Positions 61,301-64,000 of a DNA stretch of 64,000 nt are shown here, piece by piece. Source of the DNA: Channa striata (taxonomy: Eukaryota > Chordata > Actinopteri > Anabantiformes > Channidae); contig CM065176.1 of assembly GCA_033026295.1 (NCBI GenBank), positions 8,969,945 through 9,033,944 of the forward strand. The letters run 5' to 3'. Below the pieces are notes generated by a model. The model was not told the origin of the DNA. It did not search any database and saw only the letters and a program-made list of their open reading frames with translations. A program made the translations under genes and the position numbers. The first letter of the stretch is position 1; the number at the start of each line of letters is the position of its first letter.

Positions 61301-64000
61301 TGTGAGGTAACATCCTTTCCTGACTTCTTTTTACACTCACCTGGACTGTGAAGTCGGTTGATTCCTTTGAACGCCTGCACACTTCTGCAAAGGCCATAGT
61401 CAAACCTTTCTCAATGTTCTCACTGAAGTTGCACAAGCGCACATCTATAGAACTGGGAACAAACTGTAGCACTACATAAAGTAAAGGCAAAAAGAGTTTT
61501 AGAGTTTAAAAACAGAGGCTCATCAAAAGCTATTCAAATGTTGACAACAACACTTGTTGAAAGGTCATGTACCTGTGTGGACTTGACATTTACTGTCTGG
61601 TGGTGTCCAGGTAGGAGACACAGACAGGAAGCGGCGCCGAGACCTTTGCAGAGCATTGATGACAGATATGGCTGTGTATATAATTGGGCCAGACACTACT
61701 CGAAACACAAAGTTTGGTGGGTGCTCCACAACCTTCAATAGATAAAGAAATTTATAATGACCAAAAGAAATCACACAATCACACATAGTGACTCCTCAGT
61801 TACGAGTGCTGTGTATTGAACAAGCAGTTGATGTATTTAGCAGATTCCTGTGGGTCTCCTGCCATTTGTTTATTGTACAATGAAGTTAAAAAACTCAGGG
61901 AGATGTCTGGTTGTCATAGTTTATCTGCACCATTGTAATGTCAAAGACTCACATAGCATATACAGTTGGGTGCAATGGTTTGCATCTCTTTATCATAAAA
62001 TGCAATATATATACACTTATACTAATGTGCAATATAGTTTTCATTATTTTATCATAACTTTTTACACTGACCATTACACTGATGATTAAGAACATTTGTA
62101 CTAGCTGAATGTGTAACATTATTATGTTAGGTTTAGGGCTAAGTTTGCATCTCTCTACACTGAAATTCCATGTTGGGGGGTGTAGACTCAAGCCTTTAAT
62201 GTCACAAAATATTACCACATTGTCAAAGACTACTGATGTTCTTCCATCATCACAAGTAGCAAAAATGGTGAAGGGCTGTATAAAAAGCTAGTAAAACAAC
62301 GAAAAGGTTTGCATTCCGCTTTGTAGCTCCCTCATACACACATACACAGTGTGTGTGGGGGTTATTAGATGACAGTCCATCTACCCAGGAATCGCTTGGC
62401 TGGATTGTGCCTATTAAACCATTAGAGGTTTTCTTACTCCACGAAAGGAAGAAATTTACCTGTAGCTCCACTGACTTGTTGAATTCTGCTTTCAGTATGT
62501 CTCTAATTTGTGATTTGGCATATCCAGCAGTGGCCCCAGAAGGAAAATCTTTAAAAGAGAGCATAAGGTAATGGTTTTAGTAAAAATGTATGTACTAACT
62601 GTTACAAATTGCTTTTTAAAGTACGTTTTAAAGAGTGGATTACATCAAATTTACCTATTTTTACTAAATAAGCATCTGGTCTATCAAGACTGCAGAGGTA
62701 CTGCCTTGGCATTGTAGTTGTCTTTTCACTGTTGGGAGAGATGACGTTGACACGCGTTGAGGTTTCAGTGGTGGCAGTGATTCTAGTTGTTACTTGATGA
62801 GAAATAGTGGTGGCATTTGGAGTTGTGGGTACAGTAGAGACGGTATTAGCTTCACTGCTAGTTGGGATCAAGGTCATTGTGGCTGGGATGTCAGCTCCAT
62901 CTTCAGTCACCCCCTGATCACCCAAAACAACTGGGGGGCCCAAAGTGACATTCGATGTGGCTTCAGTTGAATCTAGGGTGATATTAAGGCTCAATTCAGT
63001 GGTAAAAGTAGAGTCTTGGGGAGTTATTTCTGTTGTGCCTGCAGTTGTGTTGGCAGAAGGTTCAGTTGGAACAGGGGAGAAGGCTGTAGTTTGAGTTAAG
63101 ACAGGAGTGGTGTGTATGGTACTTTCTAGGAAAGGCTCTGTAACAAACCAATGAACATCTGCCATAGAGGAGGAAGACATTATATCGTCTGGTAACAAAG
63201 GTGTTGATTCAGAATACACATCTGTGGTGGAAACCTGACCACCCCAGATGGAAGAAGAAGGATCAAAGAAGACACTTGGGACTATTGAAGGATCCAGAAA
63301 AGTCTCTGTGGTTACTACTGTGGTTGATTCATCATGAGGCTCAGCTCCAGAAAGATCATTGGAGGAATCCTCCTCAATCAATTTAGAATCATTTGTGAAG
63401 GTGTTAGAGGGGGTGATGTCTGTAGCATCAATGGAGACCACTGTCACATTCCCCCTGTGTTCAGCACCAGTCTCTGAACTGTTGTCTTTGTTCAACTGAA
63501 TGGTATAATACTCCAAGCTGTTCATGTCAGGTAAAAGAACATCTGTTGGTTGGATTGTGAAAGCATCTGGCCAATCTATATCTGATGCTTCAGCTGTATC
63601 ACTGTCAGCTGTAGGTGTAGGCTCCAGTAGGGTAGGCTGAATTGTGGGGAGAAAGGAGGAAGGATGGACAGACATAAGAGGAAGAGTGGTGTTGATAATT
63701 GTCATGAGGCTGGGAGAAGGTGACACGTGAAGAGGATGCAATGATGAAGGGGATATGCCCACTCTGGAAGGGAAAGATGTATCATAGCTTTCTGTGTAGT
63801 CCTCGAAATCATATGAGTCAGAGGGCACCTTGGTGACCAAAGAGTAGTCATCTCCATCTGAATTTAAAAATGACATTGTTTCCAAGTAGTCCCCAGATCC
63901 CCAGTCTAATTCCATGGTGTTGGTAGGATAGTAGTCTTCTGGAGAGGCCTCGGTGGGTTCAGATGAAGGTGAAGTAGAGTGGGGGGCGATGAAAGGCACA
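47584..64000 (-). CDS. kiaa1549: kiaa1549: single-pass membrane protein, all but its N-terminal part (22 exons in window)
   Basis: KIAA1549 (UPF0606 family) is a type I-like membrane protein. In human it is a retinitis pigmentosa gene and the usual BRAF fusion partner in pilocytic astrocytoma; its molecular function is poorly known. Exons 5' to 3': >64000-62655, 62548-62460, 61732-61573, 61471-61341, 60511-60319, 60221-60162, 60053-59908, 57334-57157, 56578-56394, (55820-55674), (55442-55146), 54275-54046, 53549-53413, 52528-52514, 52088-51883, 51354-51125, 50995-50851, 50741-50418, 49586-49534, 48789-48641, 48192-48047, 47823-47584. All phases join. The product has a Ser/Thr-rich ectodomain, one transmembrane helix followed by WKLCRTDKLEFQPD, and a long cytoplasmic tail. 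Segments such as PSVKGFDFAKLHLGQ, IFEHVDRMSR, PPQPSIEEARQQMHSLLDDA and LIKAIREELLRLSQKQ match KIAA1549 better than its paralogue KIAA1549L, from memory. The first exons are off the right edge. Confidence 0.93.
48047..48192 (-). CDS. kiaa1549: kiaa1549 penultimate coding exon
   Basis: It encodes AQLHHLTQVGLSSRMNGFPA and then NGGIGWNHYHENRAEAEKDP. HLTQVG.xSR matches the human tail. The acceptor TGTGAGTAG|GCGCCC is only moderate; donor GATCCA|GTGAGT; phase 0 out. Confidence 0.88.
48641..48789 (-). CDS. kiaa1549: kiaa1549 cytoplasmic exon with ARPRPVGGTTG
   Basis: It encodes QGLGSSYLPPGETAGHGEQL QPDSLYSSRSRYADELPSSA RPRPVGGTT; the last block is invariant in the family. Acceptor GTTTCAG|GCAGGG, donor TACGG|GTACAA, phase 1. 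Confidence 0.93.
49534..49586 (-). CDS. kiaa1549: kiaa1549 short cytoplasmic exon (53 bp)
   Basis: It encodes RFTEMGLSPPPVQGLTP, comparable to RYEDYGMTPPTGPLP in the human protein. Acceptor TTCCTCAG|AGGTTC, donor ACCCAG|GTTTGT, phase 2. Confidence 0.85.
50418..50741 (-). CDS. kiaa1549: kiaa1549 cytoplasmic exon, Pro-rich with EEARQQMHSLLDDA
   Basis: A 108-codon phase 0-0 exon: SPHRSPSPIDDVFMGPASSP, then PPPPPYMPPQPSIEEARQQM HSLLDDAFALV, then a Gly/Pro/Ser-rich tail. PPPY is a possible WW-domain ligand. Acceptor TTCCCAG|TCTGAC, donor CCTGGG|GTAAGT. Confidence 0.94.
50851..50995 (-). CDS. kiaa1549: kiaa1549 cytoplasmic exon
   Basis: It encodes GRGRRSPKHRMKEQLNGGMM EADKDQLITEDSDAAYRKCP GVNNVAYV, matching the RRSPKPRRKHQVNG...LIT.DSD.TYR block of the human protein. 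Acceptor TTTTCAG|TGGCCG, donor TATGTG|GTGAAT. Confidence 0.92.
51125..51354 (-). CDS. kiaa1549: kiaa1549 cytoplasmic exon, charged helix
   Basis: It encodes IQVALRHKSEIEHHRNKIRL RAKRKGHYDFPAMDDL, then QIDKVLDPDAQMPSIFMESK K. The first part is a basic, probably helical strip conserved in KIAA1549 and KIAA1549L. Acceptor GCTCAG|ATCCAG, donor AAAGG|GTTAGT. Confidence 0.94.
51883..52088 (-). CDS. kiaa1549: kiaa1549 cytoplasmic exon
   Basis: It encodes PPPINGTNEHLSSASIFEHV DRMSRSTDASRRLPNKVQLI AMQPMPVPP and ends TNQINKE. SSASIFEHVDR and ASRR.P.K.QLIAMQP are diagnostic for KIAA1549. Acceptor CCTCAG|GTCCTC, donor AAAGAG|GTTTGC. Confidence 0.94.
52514..52528 (-). CDS. kiaa1549: kiaa1549 15-nt microexon
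   Basis: GCAAGAATAGAATTG lies between acceptor GGTTTGCAG and donor GTAAGAG. It is phase 1-1 and in frame, adding five residues (GKNRI) between the Ser-rich segment and GPPPINGTNEH. The neighbours also join correctly without it, so it can be a cassette. In-frame microexons of this size are typical of neuronal splicing in vertebrates. Confidence 0.6.
53413..53549 (-). CDS. kiaa1549: kiaa1549 cytoplasmic exon ending at a GC donor
   Basis: It encodes ISPSDGDSVVSDHSSEREST EENLRAHGTPCDSKQTRKVP INVLN, a Ser-rich phosphorylation-prone segment. The only donor in the required phase 1 is AAATG|GCAAGT, a GC donor. Acceptor CCTGACAG|GATCTC. Confidence 0.85.
54046..54275 (-). CDS. kiaa1549: kiaa1549 juxtamembrane cytoplasmic exon
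   Basis: It encodes LQAPSVKGFDFAKLHLGQQS KDDVMVIQEPVPPEAGHGAL, then STSENGEIPTTISKTS and a basic RSGRRRE. The first block is the most conserved cytoplasmic segment of the family. Acceptor TCCTCAG|TTACAG, donor GAAAG|GTCAGT, phase 2. Confidence 0.94.
55146..55442 (-). CDS. kiaa1549: kiaa1549 candidate extra exon B (poly-Glu then Lys/Arg-rich)
   Basis: A 297-bp phase 0-0 exon: acceptor TTGCTTCTGCATAG|AAACCA after a pyrimidine-rich tract, donor GAGGAG|GTATCT. It encodes KPVAHVRSKQSMST, a long Glu tract from a GAA/GAG microsatellite, an Asp/Glu/Lys stretch, then KERKHENRAVPKRSRGMKKE, and ends FCKGRRANEE. The frame stays open well outside the repeat, which argues for a real exon. The alternative is that the open frame is a by-product of the trinucleotide repeat. 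Confidence 0.5.
55322..55401. repeat. (TTC)n trinucleotide microsatellite, possibly coding
   Basis: A TTC/TCC tract with few interruptions, longest pure run about 55352-55387. On the minus strand it reads GAA/GAG and would encode the poly-Glu tract of candidate exon B. Confidence 0.95.
55674..55820 (-). CDS. kiaa1549: kiaa1549 candidate extra exon A (acidic)
   Basis: A 147-bp phase 0-0 exon with good signals: acceptor CTTCTCTCAG|TCTGCT and donor GGGAAG|GTACAG. It encodes SATSSFRESRTSLHPRKKDI ALF, then a Glu-rich run with one Tyr, ending VKRGK. It would insert directly after QRQK, 25-30 residues inside the membrane. The human protein as I remember it goes straight from QRQK to the next conserved block, so this is not a family-wide exon. 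Confidence 0.55.
56036..56115 (+). mobile_element. LINE 3'-tail fragment
   Basis: CACTTTGTGATTTTATCTGT GATAGGTGCTATCTAAATAA AGTTTACTTATTA resembles the 3' end of fish LINEs of the L2/Rex1 kind (...AGGTGCTATATAAATAAA + short tandem repeat). It is plus-oriented, only the tail remains, and it lies in the kiaa1549 intron next to the transmembrane exon. Confidence 0.5.
56394..56578 (-). CDS. kiaa1549: kiaa1549 transmembrane exon
   Basis: After a Ser/Thr/Asn-rich stalk comes MWIVIGVVIPLLVVIVIISI LYWKLC, a single membrane helix, then RTDKLEFQPDAMTSMQQRQK inside the cell. Acceptor TCTAAAG|CTGTAG; the donor AGAAG|GTTGTG is weak. Reading through the donor adds 16 residues and then stops at 56343. Confidence 0.94.
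57157..57334 (-). CDS. kiaa1549: kiaa1549 membrane-proximal ectodomain exon
   Basis: It encodes VVSATRMPGLDNPLEIVYFV EGPSGQRVPAVQTANLLNSL and DVQRAAIVLGYRVQGILAQ. The last segment is nearly identical to the family consensus before the membrane. Acceptor CTCAAG|GTTGTA, donor GCAGC|GTGAGT, phase 1. Confidence 0.94.
57335..59907 (-). other. kiaa1549 intron, 2.6 kb
   Basis: AT-rich, with a short CA tract near 57.5 kb and no further coding exon recognised on either strand. The exons on both sides join in phase 0. Confidence 0.7.
59908..60053 (-). CDS. kiaa1549: kiaa1549 ectodomain exon with furin-like site
   Basis: It encodes VLLGVLDQKVGERTFQANME RRVAMLLGEAIGLVRRVKRA and then TTIGNSTVQ. RRVKR|A fits the furin rule R-X-K/R-R. 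Acceptor CTTGTAG|TGCTCC, donor GTCCAG|GTAATG, phase 0. The intron that follows (57335-59907, 2.6 kb) shows no gene. Confidence 0.92.
60162..60221 (-). CDS. kiaa1549: kiaa1549 ectodomain exon (60 bp)
   Basis: It encodes FHYPELNTSQVLRSTWVRT, matching FYYPQLN.SQ...SWVRT of the human protein as remembered. Acceptor TTTCAG|CTTTCC, donor GAACAG|GTATCA; phases 1 and 1. Confidence 0.92.
60319..60511 (-). CDS. kiaa1549: kiaa1549 ectodomain exon
   Basis: It encodes IVNITMDAPKLQEQRLVRQP VDIIFTVNG, then LMKLTMVEFSYYMGFPVLQI AE. The alternating pattern suggests an alpha/beta SEA-like fold, which is inference. Acceptor TTTCAG|ATTGTA, donor TGAGC|GTGAGT. Confidence 0.91.
61341..61471 (-). CDS. kiaa1549: kiaa1549 ectodomain exon
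   Basis: It encodes VLQFVPSSIDVRLCNFSENI then EKGLTMAFAEVCRRSKESTD FTVQ. Two cysteines and an NFS sequon are present. Acceptor ATGTAG|TGCTAC, donor GTCCAG|GTGAGT, phase 0. Confidence 0.9.
61573..61732 (-). CDS. kiaa1549: kiaa1549 ectodomain exon
   Basis: It encodes VVEHPPNFVFRVVSGPIIYT AISVINALQRSRRRFLSVSP and on to CQVHT. Acceptor TTGAAG|GTTGTG, donor ACACAG|GTACAT, phase 1. Confidence 0.9.
62460..62548 (-). CDS. kiaa1549: kiaa1549 ectodomain exon
   Basis: It encodes FPSGATAGYAKSQIRDILKA EFNKSVELQ. Acceptor TTAAAG|ATTTTC, donor CTACAG|GTAAAT; phases 1 in and 0 out. NKS is a possible N-glycosylation site. Confidence 0.9.
62655..64000 (-). CDS. kiaa1549: kiaa1549 large mucin-like ectodomain exon (open at the right edge)
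   Basis: An open frame of over 440 codons, rich in Ser, Thr and Pro with acidic patches and N-glycosylation sequons (such as NTT, NVT, NDS, NAT), as expected for an O-glycosylated ectodomain. It ends PRQYLCSLDRPDAYLVKIG, where the conserved part starts. Donor AATAG|GTAAAT, phase 1. The exon continues beyond 64000. Confidence 0.93.

Noticed and set aside
47584..64000. Assignment to KIAA1549L
   Set aside because: IFEHVDRMSR, EEARQQMHSLLDDAFALV and LLRLSQKQ fit KIAA1549; KIAA1549L differs at each as I remember it.
1..64000. CRISPR array, operon or prokaryotic defence system
   Set aside because: The window is intron-rich vertebrate DNA; the only tandem repeats are microsatellites.

Overview
The window is vertebrate, almost certainly teleost, nuclear DNA. 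It is AT-rich and carries GT/AG introns, CA/GT microsatellites, LINE 3' ends and dispersed repeats of kinds typical of fish. Both genes recognised are vertebrate gene families. Both lie on the minus strand, head to tail. Every exon edge below was placed by eye from splice signals and reading-frame phase; no alignment was run.

Region 1 (1 to about 26,480): the 5' part of mical3, a MICAL-family flavin monooxygenase that oxidises F-actin. A non-coding first exon sits in a CpG-rich block ending at the donor at 26,218. After a 13.5-kb intron come a short 5'UTR and the start codon at 12,540. Fifteen strongly supported coding exons (12,540 down to 2,652) give the complete FAD monooxygenase domain, the calponin-homology (CH) domain and the linker that follows. 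Two further probable linker exons lie at 1,660-1,761 and 1,276-1,359. The LIM domain and C-terminus lie off the left edge.

Region 2 (about 26.5 to 46.1 kb): an intergenic stretch with no protein gene that I can support. It holds an L2-like LINE fragment, a dispersed fish repeat, microsatellites, and an isolated CpG-rich block at 44.05-44.29 kb with a splice donor on the minus strand. That block may be an upstream promoter of mical3 or of a non-coding transcript.

Region 3 (about 46.1 to 64 kb): most of kiaa1549, a single-pass membrane protein. From right to left there is a long Ser/Thr-rich mucin-like ectodomain exon (open at the right edge), a run of conserved ectodomain exons, one transmembrane segment, and a long cytoplasmic tail ending in the conserved LIKAIREELLRLSQKQ segment. 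The stop codon is at 47,584-47,586. All consecutive exon phases agree.

The most unusual material is in kiaa1549. Two apparently symmetric phase-0 exons (55,674-55,820 and 55,146-55,442) would insert 148 very acidic then lysine-rich residues just inside the membrane, partly encoded by a trinucleotide microsatellite. There is also a 15-nt in-frame microexon at 52,514-52,528, directly preceded by an intron with a non-canonical GC donor. mical3 carries its own GC donor at 11,040-11,039.
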